A stretch of 64,000 nt of DNA, from the NCBI GenBank assembly GCA_905182985.1, contig CAJJDN010000068.1:271453-335452 (forward strand), written 5' to 3'. Each line of letters starts with the position of its first letter. Position 1 is the first letter of the stretch. Positions 42,166 to 55,640 of the stretch are shown here, piece by piece. Source of the stretch: Paramecium sonneborni. Lineage: Eukaryota; Ciliophora; Oligohymenophorea; Peniculida; Parameciidae. A model generated the notes under the pieces. The model was not told where the DNA came from. It searched no databases and saw only the letters and a list, made by a program, of their open reading frames with translations. The position numbers were made by a program, and so were the translations under genes.

Positions 42166-43823
42166 TCATCTGCTAAATTTATCAAATTAAGAAAAAGAAG
42201 ATTGCATTTTATCTCTTGTTTTATCAAAATGATATTTGGGTATAATACCAATAGTACCTGTAATATAGTAGGATCCTGGACCAACTTCTTCTTTTTCTTG
42301 AGGAGGGAATCTAGATGCTTTTCCGAGACTTATTATTAATAGAAAATAAAAACCTTGATTTTAGACCTGAATTAAATGGTAGAGTATAACTACCAGGCCC
42401 AATATTTTTAAATTTCGAAAGAACTGGATCAGATCTATTGCCTTTAGTTAGATTTGCATGTGGTGTTTATGATTTTGTATAATGTTCTAGAGGTTTAGTA
42501 AAAGAATTTGAAGCAAGTTGAGAATCTGGGTCATATTATCCTGGCCCAGGTGTATTATTATGATTTCTAAGATCATATTTAAGTCGAATTGAATAATTTG
42601 GACCTTATAAACTTGAATTAATATCATATTTTCCTGGGGATGGAACTCTATCTCTTGATAATCTAAATTCAGTATTAGGATTATATCTTTCCCCAGTTCC
42701 CATACACAATTAAGATTTACTATGTGAAATTCGAGTAAGAGGCATTTAAGGATCATGAGTTCCAGGTCCAGGTTTTAATTATGATTCTTTAGATACAAGT
42801 TAAGATCTATTTTATTTAAGCATTTTTATTTCTTTAGCAGTTGAAGGATTTGGAAGTTTTGGATCATGAGCTATTATATTAGAATAAATAAACCTCCAGG
42901 ACCAGGATCAAAATAATCACTAGTCAAAATTGGAACATATTTATGACCAAAACTAAAGGCTTTTTTAAATTAGTTTATTGCTGGAGAATAAGTATCCGGA
43001 CTAGGAACAATTTTATGAGATGGTAATTCTCTATCTCCTTTAGGCATAGAATATTTAGGTGCCAAATCTTGATTTACTTCTCTATAATCTCCAGGACCTA
43101 CATCAATTGATTTAGGTTATTATAATTTTTTTGAAGTTCCAAATCCATTTTTCTTTATTTTATTAGTAGCCCAACTTGTAGCTGTTTTGAATTAACTGAA
43201 GGTTTCAGAATTAAAGTATTAATCAGGTGAAGGTCCTTCTTTTGCCCATTTTGTTTCCTATTTGTAACCAAATCCAAATATTGGCTATGAATGTGAATTA
43301 GATAATGATGGATTATATGATCCAGGACTAAAATATTTAAAGTATTATATTACCCTATTGGATGTTCTTTCACAACTTCAGGTCTGTGAACTGCCCAAGT
43401 TTAATGAAGATCTAAATCACCTCCTGATACTCTTTTTCCCATTGATGTTTGAATTGTATACATTTGTTTAATTTTATCTTGATATTCTTTTGTTTAATTC
43501 TTCTCTAAAAGAACTTTAAGTTATTCTTCATCTATAACTTAAACATTATGAATATTGTATGCTCCAACAGGAGGATTAGGCGCTTTTATTGCTTTCATTT
43601 TTTCATCTTATGGCAAATTAGATTTTCTTCTTGATACTTTGCTAGATAATTTAGATTCAGTTCTTCTAAGCTAATCATCAAATTTCTTGCATCCCTCAAT
43701 TTCTAATTTACTTGCAATTAAATCATCTTTCTTAACCCATGGTAATCTTTATGATTCTCCAAATGTGAATGCTCCTGTAAATACTAATCCATAGGGAGTG
43801 GTTCCCATTGTACTCTAGTTCAT
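42166..43823 (-). CDS. SHIPPO-type PG-rich repeat axonemal protein
   Basis: About 520 residues, ATG 43821-43823, TGA 42166-42168, with short introns (one of 26 nt near 43340-43366). The protein carries many spaced PGPG(S/T/A)Y motifs, the sperm-tail PG-rich (SHIPPO/ODF3) repeat, e.g. VGPGSYYI near the C-terminus and APNPPVGAYNI near the N-terminus. Family members line ciliary microtubules. Divergently overlapping chance ORFs on the same strand (42072-42284, 42487-42756) are other frames of this gene. A second gene of the same type lies at 53603. Confidence 0.85.
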
Positions 43824-43876
43824 TTTTGTATAATTATTATTAATTTATTCTCATAATATAAATTTCAATAGATTTT

Positions 43877-44968
43877 TCAAAATTAGTTGTTAATATATTT
43901 ATTTGGATTATCGATTGCTTATTTTAAAAATTTATCAAAATCCTCTTATCCTAACCTCAATTTTAATGCCTCATCCCACAATATTACAGCAGATAATTTT
44001 TAAACTTAAGATTTTTTAGTATTCTATAGTTTTAATTTTAATAACTTTGAATAAAATAACCTTTAAGAATGAGATTCACATTTTTGTGATTATTCTTCTA
44101 AAAAACCAAAATCATTTGTTGAAATATTTGTGAGTATTTCACTTTTTGCATTTACTTTCTGTGGAACCTATTAAGTTAGCATTTTTTTATGAAGTTGCCT
44201 AGGTAAATAAACTTAATCTTCCTCACCATTCATCCATTTAGGACGTTAATTTATTTATAAATTTTTATTAAGGAGATTATTATAATATTACTATTCCATC
44301 TTTAAAGTATTACATTCCTAGATTTTTTAATTTATTTAATCAACCAATTATCCCTTTGATACAATAGGAGTATCTACTTAATCAGCACTCAAACAATATA
44401 CTTTATTACTATATTTATTTGATTAATTCTCCTAAATCAATTAATTTTCAAATTTATTCTAAGGGCTAGAAGTATACTAAATTAAATTATCCTATTCATT
44501 TTATATATCCAAATTCTCTTTCAATATTTTTATTTTCTATTCAATAAGTACTTGAATTCTTTCTAAATATAAACTTATATTTAATGAGGATTTTGGCATG
44601 TATTTTAATTAGTTTATTTCTGCTAAATATGTTTAACAACAAGATATTTCTACTTTACCAATAGTTGAAATTTAAACTACTAGTTCTATTATTCTTATAA
44701 GTCTAAGAGCTAAAATATTGTTTTTTTTTTCCATCAAACTTAATCGAATTTTTTATAACTTAAAGTGATTCTCGTCTAGAAAAGAGTAAGTTTTATCAAT
44801 ATGATCGATGTTCTCAGTTACTTGATTGCAAACCATAGCATGTTTATTTGTTAAATCTAATCTTATATACTCTTAACAATTCATGCAGAGAATCAATAAT
44901 TGAGAAGGTTCTTCTTCAGCTTGTTAATTTGTCTTACATCTTTGTTTATAAGACTTGAAGTAATTCAT
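43877..44968 (-). CDS. Hypothetical protein with N-terminal Cys/His cluster
   Basis: Intronless gene of 363 residues, ATG 44966-44968, TGA 43877-43879. Near the N-terminus it has CMNCQEYIR...HAMVC, a CX2C...HX4C arrangement that could be a small zinc finger like those in centrosomal proteins. The middle is Gln-rich coiled coil. The C-terminus is a charged helical stretch with ILWDEALKLRLGQEDF. It lies 53 bp upstream of the SHIPPO gene on the same strand. Confidence 0.65.
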
Positions 44969-45483
44969 TGTTTAGTATATATATTGTAAATTTTTATTGA
45001 CTTAATAAATGTTATAATTTGCAACAAAATATCTGTTTAAATAGAATGAATCTTTTGAGATCCTTCTATCTTTAAATAATTAGCTATATATTTAAATATC
45101 TTATAATCATTTAATTGTACTCCACTGTAAGACATTATAATGTAATTACAATTTGTCTGTAAACAATTCATAATGCACATCCAATCCAATGCATTAAAGT
45201 TACTCTATGCAATTTTCAATTTATTTCTAAGTCTATTGTTTTGTATCTTGAAAAACTTATTTTATTAACTAGAATACTTTAGAATTAATTTTTTAATTTA
45301 TTCAAATCTATTTAATTAAGAATATTTCAATGTATCCAATTAGAAAGGAATTAGACTTATTTCTTATTGTCTTCTAAAATATCTGATGAAAGTCCATAAT
45401 TAATTTAAATTATTATCGTTAAATAAATGAAAATAAATTATTAATGGAATTATTTTTTGTGATAAATTTAAATATAATATAAA
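44969..45483. other. 515-bp divergent spacer
   Basis: No supported gene on either strand. Short open frames are Ile/Asn/Lys-rich only. It separates two divergent start codons and so contains two promoters, none of which I can delimit. Confidence 0.4.
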
Positions 45484-48400
45484 ATGATCTTATTATCATT
45501 GGTTATATCCATCGTTATAGGATGCAAGTAAAATATAAGAATTATTTAGTTTAATAAATGAATCTGAGTCTATAAATTTAGAGAATGGTAAGACATAAGC
45601 GTTGTGTTTTAAGGTTAATAAAAATTTGCCGACAATATTTTAATTGGTTAAATATGAAGATGAAGGTTCAAAGAAAAAAAAGAAAAAAGGAAAGAGTAAA
45701 ATAGATGAAGAGGAAGAAGATGAAAATATAATAATTTATGGTATTTAATTTTGTTTATAAAATATAGAGGATGTTAGTTTAGGAAAGTGTAAATTAAAAC
45801 AATAATAAAGAATTTGTTATTTTGAGAAAGGTAAGGATAGATTGGAAATTGATCTAAAATGTACAAAGGGACCATGTAAATTTAATGTAGTGGCAATGTA
45901 AGAGGAAGAAAAATAATTACAGATTGGGAAACAATAAAGAACTAAATTAAAATTATTAAAAATAGAATAGAACTCAAATTATAGAGTAGTGTATTCAATA
46001 AAATGTAATTAATGTGTTATGAAAATTGTTGATGCTGATCTCTAGTTTTATGGGGAATAAGCAACAATAATGGAAAGTGATACAAAGTTTATAGCAGTAT
46101 TTTATGATGGAATAAAGAGTGAAACAATAATGATTTTGATAGGAGAATAAGAATTTGAGATTTAAAAATATGAATATGTGATATAACAGAAAATAAATGT
46201 AAATTAAATTATGGTTGATGCAGTTGAAAAATCAAAAAAGAATGAATATATAATTGAAGGTGAGAAAGTGATATAACTTAAGTCATATAAGAATGATTTG
46301 ATAAAGATTAAGGTTAGAAATGAAGAGGGAGATATTATAATAGATTAGATTATTGATACAAAAAAACATGATAATTATAATTTGTTGTGGAATGATTATT
46401 TTAGAAGTTTGGAAATAAGTACAACCTTTAAAGCATGTTATTAGATAGAAGTTAGAGAAAAGAGTGATTGGATTGCAATTGAAGATAATAACTTAGCTAT
46501 GGGTTTACAAAAGGGGATTGTGAATTACAAATTAAAATTACTTTAAATAGAAGATAGTCATTTTGTAGTATCAGTAGACAGTATTGAAGATATTTCAGTT
46601 TAAGTTAAACCCTGTAATGGAAGTAAGTGTAAAGCCATTGAAAAAATAAAAAATGGAGAATCATATTAATCAGTAGAATAGAACTGTGAAAATCCTGATA
46701 ATGAAAATTACTGTTGGTTTGTAATTGCGGTAGAAAGTTAGGGGTTATATAGTCTGAATATTCATAATAATCATGAAGCAAAGATTATAACAGAAAATTA
46801 ATTAATTAATTCTGAATTAGATGAAGAAGAGAAGCATCATTTTAGATTTAATTTAGTTAATTCAAAAAACTATAGTTCTGTTATTTTCAGAGTCACTTCA
46901 GAGAATGTTTAAATTTTAGTTAGTAGATCATCCAAATGTTAATTAGTTAATTGGAAATGTTATGAATATAGTGGAACTAGTGAATAACCAATTAGTTTAA
47001 GGGATTCTTAATTAAAGGATGGGAAATATTCTATAACAATTGAAGCTATTCAATTAGTTTAATATGGCTTTGTTATAGAAACTCATTCTAAAGATAAGAT
47101 AAATCTTATTAATATAAAAAAAGGATAAATTTATAAATCATCTGTCAATTCTAATTAAAAAATATAATGTTTTAAATATGAATCTGATAAAAAAGGTTTT
47201 TTAACACTTTTAGTACATGGTCCCAATTAAAAACTTGTTAGTTATGCTAATATAGATATTGATACTGATGATGAAATTCCAACCAAAACAGATAAAGATA
47301 TTATAACTGGAAATTCAGCTTTACAATTAGAAACAAATAAATTTATTGCATGTGTAGAATTGTAAGTCTAAAATAATTAAGATGTAAGTTCTGAAATTCT
47401 TTATAATGATATAAAATTTTCACTCATTTTATATGATGCTTAATCTGTCATAAATTTAGAATTTAACTCTGCCTATTATGGATAAGTAGCATTTGCAGAA
47501 TAGTAAAGATTTTCTTTCTTGAGTTAATATGATGAAGATGTTGTCTATATTACTAAAAACATCTTATCAAGTGGCGATGTCAATAAAGATTTATAATTAT
47601 ACATAGGAAATATGTTATATGAAAATTTAGATGAATATGAATATAAATTTTTTGATGATGAAGTCAGTACCTTTATATTGTCAAGTGATAAAATGAAGAA
47701 ATTATGTGATGTAAAAGAGGATAAGTCAGTTAGTTTTGAGCATGATCGAATTAGTCATCTATGCGAAATCTTCATAGTTGTAAAAAGCATATCGAAGAGT
47801 CCGATTAGATTTACATTAACAATTCACAAATAAGATTTAGCTATATAATTAACTGATGGATTACAACAATCATACAATTTATAACATATTGAAGAATTTA
47901 TGCATTTTTATTATCAACCTAATTCTAAATCTATTGACATCAATTTATTTGCATCTACTTTTTATGGTAAATTTGTTTTACATTTAAACATCTGGAAGTT
48001 AAACAAGATTTCACATAAATCTGATTGGCCATTTATTGATAAAGCAGATGATTCAGATATTTCTAGTGGATCAACAAATCAAATTCATAGAAGTATTAAA
48101 TCAACAGCCTTGGATCAATGTTGGCCAGATTGTGTATTATTGATATCTGTATAAAGGGTCTCAGATCCTTAGATTGGTGAAAATACTTTTAATGATTAGT
48201 TTCATATTATGATAAATTAGGGTATGCAAGATGTAATTGAAGGTCAAAAATATGAAGTTTCAATTAAAAGTAAAGAGACTATTTACTTCACATTCAAAAA
48301 TTTACAAAAGTTTAGAGATGATGCTTATTTAACATTCTCTTTGTTATAATTAATGGGGAATGGAAATTTAGCAATCACTGTTAATGGAGGTGATAAATTT

Positions 48401-50801
48401 GAATATCCTAGTTTATATGGATCTTATGATTTTCATTCAGATGGAAGCTATCTTTAATTGTCAAAAGATAAATTAAATGAAAAACTCAAAGAAAAATAGA
48501 TATCAATTTAAGATGCTTATTTAATCATTTCAATATCATAATCTTAAAGTTATTATGATTAAAGTCTATAATCAATTAGATTAGAATTCACAATCTCCTA
48601 TATGAATATGGATTACATTCAAATTATGCACAGTCAACCTAATACAATACATACTAAATATTAATAACCAACTGTTATTTAATTTTATAATTATCTTCAT
48701 CAAGATATTTTCTTTAAATTACATAAATTCTTTGGATATGGTTCAATGGCTGTTTTTATTTGCAATCAACAAAGTAATATTGCTGAATGCGTTAAAGATA
48801 GTAATGAGGCTGAATTCAAATATCTTGATAAAGTTTTTGCAGCTGGAAATGAGAATTCACAAATTTTAATATCATCAAACGATAAAACGAAATTCTGTAT
48901 CTACTGCACCTATATTATTAAAATTGAATCTTTAGACAAAGAATTATAAGGATAATTAACTGTAGTTTTAGAAAATGATTTTGTCAGATTGCCAGCTGGA
49001 GTTTAATATAGTGATTATGTAGAAAAAAAGAGTTCATCATAATTTTCAATTATTTTTAGTTAAGATAGTAAAATTGAAATATTTATTTAAATATTCACAG
49101 GAGATCCTATTGTCTAATATTCATTCAGACAAGATGATCTAAATAAAAGTAAATTGATAAAGGCATAATCAAATGACACTTATATCCATATTACTATACC
49201 AAGTTAAAAATTAATGGATGAGATTGTAGATGTTACTTCAGTATAAAGTAATAAAAACAAAAAAAAAGAAGAAGAAATTGGTTTATTACCTTCTCATTTC
49301 ATACATGATGAATTATTTATTAAAGTATCTACTTAATCAAAGGAATCTTGTAATTATACAATTTATTATACAAGTGATTTAATAAATGGGAAATTATAAG
49401 ATGGTAGAATTCATTTAGCTTTTATAGAGTAAAATCTCACATTTTTATATGAAAATTATAATGAATAAATTACTGTAATTAACATGTCTCCTTTAAATTT
49501 AACATCTTTAGAGGATGTTGAAATAAAAGTTTTTTATATTTCTAAATAATAATTTGGTGATTATCATTATGAAGAGTATAAAGAAGTTTAAATTAAAACA
49601 AGATTGATACATCCTCTTTCTAGTAGTTATGAATTACCAAAAGATAATGGAATTTATGAAATAATTTTGATAAATAAGAAATATGTAGAAAATGGTGGAA
49701 CAAAAAATCCAACTTAATTTATAGAAATAAGTGCATCAACAAATGATATTAGAATTTTACCAATTCAAAGACATCATAGTGGATATATTCAACCATCTGA
49801 ATATGACTTTTATGAAACTTATTCTCCATCAAAAGGATATTTAGTTACTGAACTTTACTCATGCTCATCTGATATCAACTTTAGTTTCTCTAGTTAAAAC
49901 ATTAGTGCTTTTATTGATGAAAATTATGATCAATCTATTCAAATTCCAGAAAAGGATTATTATGTTGAAACAATCTAAGTTGATAAAGGTACTTTATGGA
50001 TTGCCATCAAAGGAATCTCTACTACACCTGCTTATTATCATATTACAAATCATTTCTATTCAAAAAGGAAAGATATCCCCTTTGGCAAAATTAAAGCTGG
50101 TAATGATGGTAATATTAAATGGCATCTAGATAAATAAAAATATGATTCTATTTAAATTGAATTTGAACATGCCATTTGTAATGAATGCAATTTAGATGGA
50201 GTTTAAATTAATTATCAGATATTTATTGCATAAGATGAAAAAAAACTATAAATGTTAGGTTATTGTGGTAATGAACAATTCGAAAATCATAAAGCCAATG
50301 ATGAAAAGATTTTTTAAAAAAGTTTATAATCATATCGCTTAGCTGATCATAATGGAAGTATTGTTTATGAAATTGAGTTTCCTAATTTACAAACATTTGA
50401 ATATGCTTCAGTCGGAGTTGTTGCCACTGTTGATAATTTCATGAAGTATTTCTTTATTCTTAATTTAGTTCTACTACTTAAATGAAAATATTTTACAAAA
50501 CCATACAAGTACCTGTGCCAAATTATTTTGCCAAATTTTTAAACCATAATAGAACATTTTTTACCTTTTTAATCATTGGCATGATTTTCTTAATATCTTT
50601 ATTGACTCTTTGGTTATGTTATTATATAAAACGGTAAATAAAATTATTTATCAATTTAGATATAGGAATACAAAAAATAAGTTAGATTTTTAATTAGAAT
50701 AGGGAGCTAAAATCATAGCCTCAAGTAAATTACCATAAAATGATGATGCAGCCTTTTAAAATGATTTCAAAATGAAATACTAAACTTTTGAGGAGGATTG
50801 A
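45484..50801 (+). CDS. Giant type I membrane protein, unknown family
   Basis: About 1,740 residues from ATG 45484 to TGA 50799-50801. A signal peptide (MILLSLVISIVIGCN, with a 22-nt intron in codon 15) is followed by some 1,650 residues of predicted beta-rich ectodomain with scattered Cys pairs. A single membrane helix (FFTFLIIGMIFLISLLTLWL) and a 45-residue cytosolic tail follow. Two introns flank the membrane segment (about 50443-50465 and 50635-50660). The ectodomain repeats a loose pattern of 130-150 residues (strand blocks ending in YxFxI or YSLNI-type motifs) suggesting several copies of one beta-sandwich. A Lys-only run with acidic follow-up lies near residue 65. Probably a surface or vesicle protein. 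Confidence 0.75.
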
Positions 50802-50828
50802 TTAATTTAATAATTTTAATATAAAAAT

Positions 50829-51951
50829 ATGATACTTTAATTCAAATGTGAAAGATTACATTATTTACTCAATACTCACTATGTTGTCAATGTATATAAA
50901 GATAGACTAACTATTGGCAAAAATGTATAAGTTTATATTTATGCATTTTAAAGAGTCTTCCAAAATATGAGTACAAATTTACATTATAAAATGTGTTACA
51001 TTGGTATATAGAAGGATATAAAATTCAAGCATTTGGAATCTAACACAAAAATGTTATCAAATTCTTTAAAGCTAATCACAAAGATCTGGATTAATTGAGA
51101 GTTGTGTGTAGTAGTCTTATCTGTTTTGATAACCTTGCCGAATTCTATAGACAAATAGATGTAGATGATTCTTCAAAAATAATGGATTAATTTTCTCATG
51201 AAACTTATACATTGAAATTCTTAAACTACGTACAGTTACAAAGACAAGTTCCTCTATTAAGATCTTTGAATCATCCAAATATTCTTAAAGTCAGAGAATG
51301 CTTCATGTATCATCAACGAACTTATGTAATCCTAGAATTTGTTAGTGGAATGACTTTAGAAAATTACATGGTTAAAAATCCAAATCTCAGCCATCTCTAA
51401 TGTTAATCAATTATTGTGGTAAGTCTTAAAGTCTGACATAAGCAAATCTTGAGGGCACTAAAAGTCTTACATGACAATCACATTATTCATTCTACAATTC
51501 AACCTAAATTTCTTCTATTTTAAACTGATTTGATCAAATTTATAGAATTTTCTTAAGCTCTCTCATCAAAAGAAATCGATTCTTAAGATATAAGAAATTG
51601 TGGAACAATTCTATTCTAATTGGACTCATATATTGTTTAATATATATTTTTAGATATACTGACAAAGTTTATAATAATTATGATTATGCAGATGTAACTT
51701 AAAAACTTTAGATAAGCTAAACCCCATAGCAAGCCTAGGATTTAATTTTAAAAATGCTTTTTGACTAATAATTTACTGTTTATTAGTCTTTGGAACATCC
51801 TTACTTTTCAAATACTTTAAATTCTCTAGAAAAAAAGAAAAGGTTTCAGAATTTTCAAAAGGCTTTACGATCTACTTTTGAAATCGATGAATCAGAAGCT
51901 GTTTCATAATATATACCAGAATTGCAAATAAATAAAAGAAAATCCCTTTGA
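50829..51951 (+). CDS. Ser/Thr pseudokinase
   Basis: About 340 residues with at least two introns (about 50926-50954; 51421-51444). The N-terminal 100 residues may be a PH-like fold. The kinase-like domain keeps the ATP-Lys region (YTLKFL), LNHPNILKVRECF, ILEFVSGMTLENYM, DIRNCGTILFQL and a C-lobe end DLILKML...SLEHPYF. It lacks the catalytic core: HRDLKPEN is HSTIQPKF, and DFG is EFS. Catalysis is therefore unlikely. Around 51640-51670 I cannot join the two halves in one frame with a normal tiny intron, so a frameshift, sequence error or unusual splice exists there. The 3' two thirds is duplicated at 52274. Confidence 0.72.
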
Positions 51952-52272
51952 AAATGGTAATGATTACATATAGATAATATATTGAATAAATATTAATACA
52001 TAATTTTCTAGAGTAAAATATCTTGTATTAGATAAATTATATATTAATGAATAAATTAATAAATTTTATAATAACTAAATTAACATTGTAATAGGAAATG
52101 AAAAAGTGAAAATAAATAATATGAAGTAATTATTTTATATATTATTTGATGATTTTTATTTAATAAAATTAAATAGGATTTATTGAGTTTTATTCTATAT
52201 AAAAAACTATAGATTAGGATTGGGTTCGAGAATATTAACTTCTTTTTCAACTTTTTTATTTATTTGGAAATT
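51057..52272 (+). repeat. First copy of 1,216-bp exact duplication
   Basis: Reads identically to 52274-53489 (offset 1,217). The two copies touch a single N at 52273, so the break is exactly at copy edges. It contains most of the pseudokinase gene and its downstream spacer. Confidence 0.92.
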
Positions 52273-52273
52273 N
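52273..52273. other. Single ambiguous base joining two contig ends
   Basis: One N between two identical 1,216-bp blocks; most likely an assembler's join of overlapping ends. Confidence 0.9.
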
Positions 52274-53168
52274 TCAAATTCTTTAAAGCTAATCACAAAG
52301 ATCTGGATTAATTGAGAGTTGTGTGTAGTAGTCTTATCTGTTTTGATAACCTTGCCGAATTCTATAGACAAATAGATGTAGATGATTCTTCAAAAATAAT
52401 GGATTAATTTTCTCATGAAACTTATACATTGAAATTCTTAAACTACGTACAGTTACAAAGACAAGTTCCTCTATTAAGATCTTTGAATCATCCAAATATT
52501 CTTAAAGTCAGAGAATGCTTCATGTATCATCAACGAACTTATGTAATCCTAGAATTTGTTAGTGGAATGACTTTAGAAAATTACATGGTTAAAAATCCAA
52601 ATCTCAGCCATCTCTAATGTTAATCAATTATTGTGGTAAGTCTTAAAGTCTGACATAAGCAAATCTTGAGGGCACTAAAAGTCTTACATGACAATCACAT
52701 TATTCATTCTACAATTCAACCTAAATTTCTTCTATTTTAAACTGATTTGATCAAATTTATAGAATTTTCTTAAGCTCTCTCATCAAAAGAAATCGATTCT
52801 TAAGATATAAGAAATTGTGGAACAATTCTATTCTAATTGGACTCATATATTGTTTAATATATATTTTTAGATATACTGACAAAGTTTATAATAATTATGA
52901 TTATGCAGATGTAACTTAAAAACTTTAGATAAGCTAAACCCCATAGCAAGCCTAGGATTTAATTTTAAAAATGCTTTTTGACTAATAATTTACTGTTTAT
53001 TAGTCTTTGGAACATCCTTACTTTTCAAATACTTTAAATTCTCTAGAAAAAAAGAAAAGGTTTCAGAATTTTCAAAAGGCTTTACGATCTACTTTTGAAA
53101 TCGATGAATCAGAAGCTGTTTCATAATATATACCAGAATTGCAAATAAATAAAAGAAAATCCCTTTGA
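52274..53168 (+). pseudogene. 5'-truncated copy of the pseudokinase
   Basis: Lacks the first exon and the start of the kinase-like domain. Otherwise identical to 51057-51951, including the unresolved frame break. Probably redundant assembly sequence rather than a real gene copy. Confidence 0.65.
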
Positions 53169-53489
53169 AAATGGTAATGATTACATATAGATAATATATT
53201 GAATAAATATTAATACATAATTTTCTAGAGTAAAATATCTTGTATTAGATAAATTATATATTAATGAATAAATTAATAAATTTTATAATAACTAAATTAA
53301 CATTGTAATAGGAAATGAAAAAGTGAAAATAAATAATATGAAGTAATTATTTTATATATTATTTGATGATTTTTATTTAATAAAATTAAATAGGATTTAT
53401 TGAGTTTTATTCTATATAAAAAACTATAGATTAGGATTGGGTTCGAGAATATTAACTTCTTTTTCAACTTTTTTATTTATTTGGAAATT
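52274..53489 (+). repeat. Second copy of 1,216-bp exact duplication
   Basis: Partner of 51057-52272; sequence continues uniquely after 53489 into the next gene's upstream region. Confidence 0.92.
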
Positions 53490-53602
53490 TTGCTGTCAAA
53501 TAAAGATTGATTATTTGAGTAACTTAAACTTAAAAATTTATACTTAAGAGAAGCTTTGAATGCGTTATTGAGAAAGTTAAATAAAAAGTGCACAGATATT
53601 CT

Positions 53603-55617
53603 ATGAGTATATTAATGAATAATGATAAAAGAAGAACTGATTTTGAAATTAGTTTATAAATAATTATAATGGCCTTTGTTTATTAGGCTGATAGAGATCT
53701 TAATCAATCAAATACTTAGGTTCCAGTTAATGTACAAATGAATATTGATGGAATAGGTTGGTCCAGGATCATATACTGTGTAGAAAACTTAACCTGCTAG
53801 ATAATCAGTTGCACCATTTAATACATAGACTCTTCGTAGCAAGCCTATAAAATAGAATTCTCTTCCAGGTCCAGGGAGTTATAATATCAATTTTGTGAAT
53901 GCAGGGTATATTTTGGGAATAAATTCTTAGATAAAAAGTAGTTCTACAATCTACTTAATCAGAAGTGTAAATACTGGAGATGCCTAAGCAGCATTCTGTG
54001 TTTGCATCAAAATGTAGAAGATTTTAAGAAGGGTGTAATAATGAAAATCCGGGGTAAACCTAAATAAATTATAATTCAGTCCTGGGTCATATGAGCCTGA
54101 AGTAATTCAACAATAACGGTATTAAGTGGCATCTCAAGAGAATCTTGTAGAATAGTTAATGAAGTTAAATAAATACAAATCAATTCCTTCTATTCCTAGT
54201 AATTCTCAGATTCATGGTTATACAGATAATGGAAGTAAATAATCTAAATTAAATCAAAAAGCTTTGGAATTGAATAAAAGTCCATAAGTAATAATCACAG
54301 GATTAAAAAATGATTCAGTTGGTCCAGGCCAATATGAATTAAAGGACCTATTTGAAGAAAATAAAAATAGAGGATTTAATTGGCATAAATCAAAACAACC
54401 AAAATTAGCTCCTGTTGTATCAAAAGAGAAATAGTAATTGGTAGGTCCAGGCAATTATGATGTTTAAGAAGATAATTAACCTCTATATAAATTGATGCCT
54501 TCAGGTTCATTTCAATCAAAAACATAAAGATTATTTGATTTGGAGAGAGGACAGAAGGCTAGAAGCTTCATGAGATATCAATTTGAAAAAAAGAGAAATT
54601 AATTGCTCTCAAATCCTTAATTTGCAGATTTATAAGATGAAGAAATAGAGTACATAGAGGTAATCAATTATTTATATATAATAATATAGGATGCTACACC
54701 AGGTCCTGGATATTATTATAAAGATTCTACAACCGCCTCAACATATTCTAAATCAGCTACTAAAATAGATACATAATGTTTTGGTTCTAAATCTAAAAGA
54801 TTTGGAGAAGAATAAGTATCAACTTCTATAGGACCAGGAGATTATAAAGTGGATCTTTAATTAGCTAATAAAAGTTTATCATATAAATATCCTCCCTTTA
54901 TGTCTTCTAATAGTCGTTTTGAAGCTAAATTAGCTGAAAAAAGACCAGGTCCTTAAACTTATAATCCTAAATAAACAGTATCTACTTAAATAATATGTAT
55001 TAGTTAGAATATAATTTGGTTAAGAAATTAGAGAGGGCTCCAGTTGGTAAATTTGGATATAATTAACCCAGATTTGATGATAATTAATTTTAAGCTCCAT
55101 TACCTGGACCAGGATCTTATGATTTTAATAATAAAAGTCCAGATAAAGGGGCATAATCAGTTTTTAAATCTTCAACTAAACGACATGGACCAGGATCATA
55201 GAGTAAATCAGAATTACCCGCTCCTGGTTCATATGATCCAAAAAATTATACAATAGAATATAGAACTAAAATGGAAGAAGAAGAGGATCCTTCTTTAAAG
55301 ATTTAAAAACCTCCATTTATGTCTTCAATGCCAAGGTTTTAGCATAAAGATGAAAAGAAAATAGAAGAATTAGAAGAAGATGAAGAAAGTTTAAGAAAAA
55401 GTCCTTAGAAAGAACCTTATAAGATGCCCTTTTAGATTAAGAAACCTGCTCCACCTTTTAATATACAAGTTTAATATCTTTTCGATATTTATAATAGGAG
55501 AAAAGATTTTAGTATGAGAATTCTAAAAACCAATCGCCAGGTCCAGGAGAATATCATGATCCAAAAAGGAATCCTTGGGATAAAAAAACTTATAATATAC
55601 AATTCTCTGAAATTTGA
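53603..55617 (+). CDS. SHIPPO-type PG-rich repeat protein, second gene
   Basis: About 600 residues with several introns of 25-34 nt, TGA 55615-55617. Spaced PG motifs recur through the whole length: VGPGSYTV, LPGPGSYNI, SVGPGQYEL, LVGPGNYDV, ATPGPGYYY, SIGPGDYKV, RPGPQTYN, LPGPGSYDF, APGSYDP and SPGPGEYHD. These are SHIPPO/ODF3 repeats of microtubule-lining ciliary proteins. Spacing (30-60 residues) and Arg/Lys-rich linkers are typical. One join around 54010-54140 was not fully resolved. It converges with the next gene, 23 bp between stop codons. Confidence 0.85.
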
Positions 55618-55640
55618 GTAATAAATAAATAATACAACTT

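Noticed and set aside
51640..51720. Possible 77-nt intron in the pseudokinase
   Set aside because: It would restore the frame but is more than twice the length of any other intron seen; left as unresolved.
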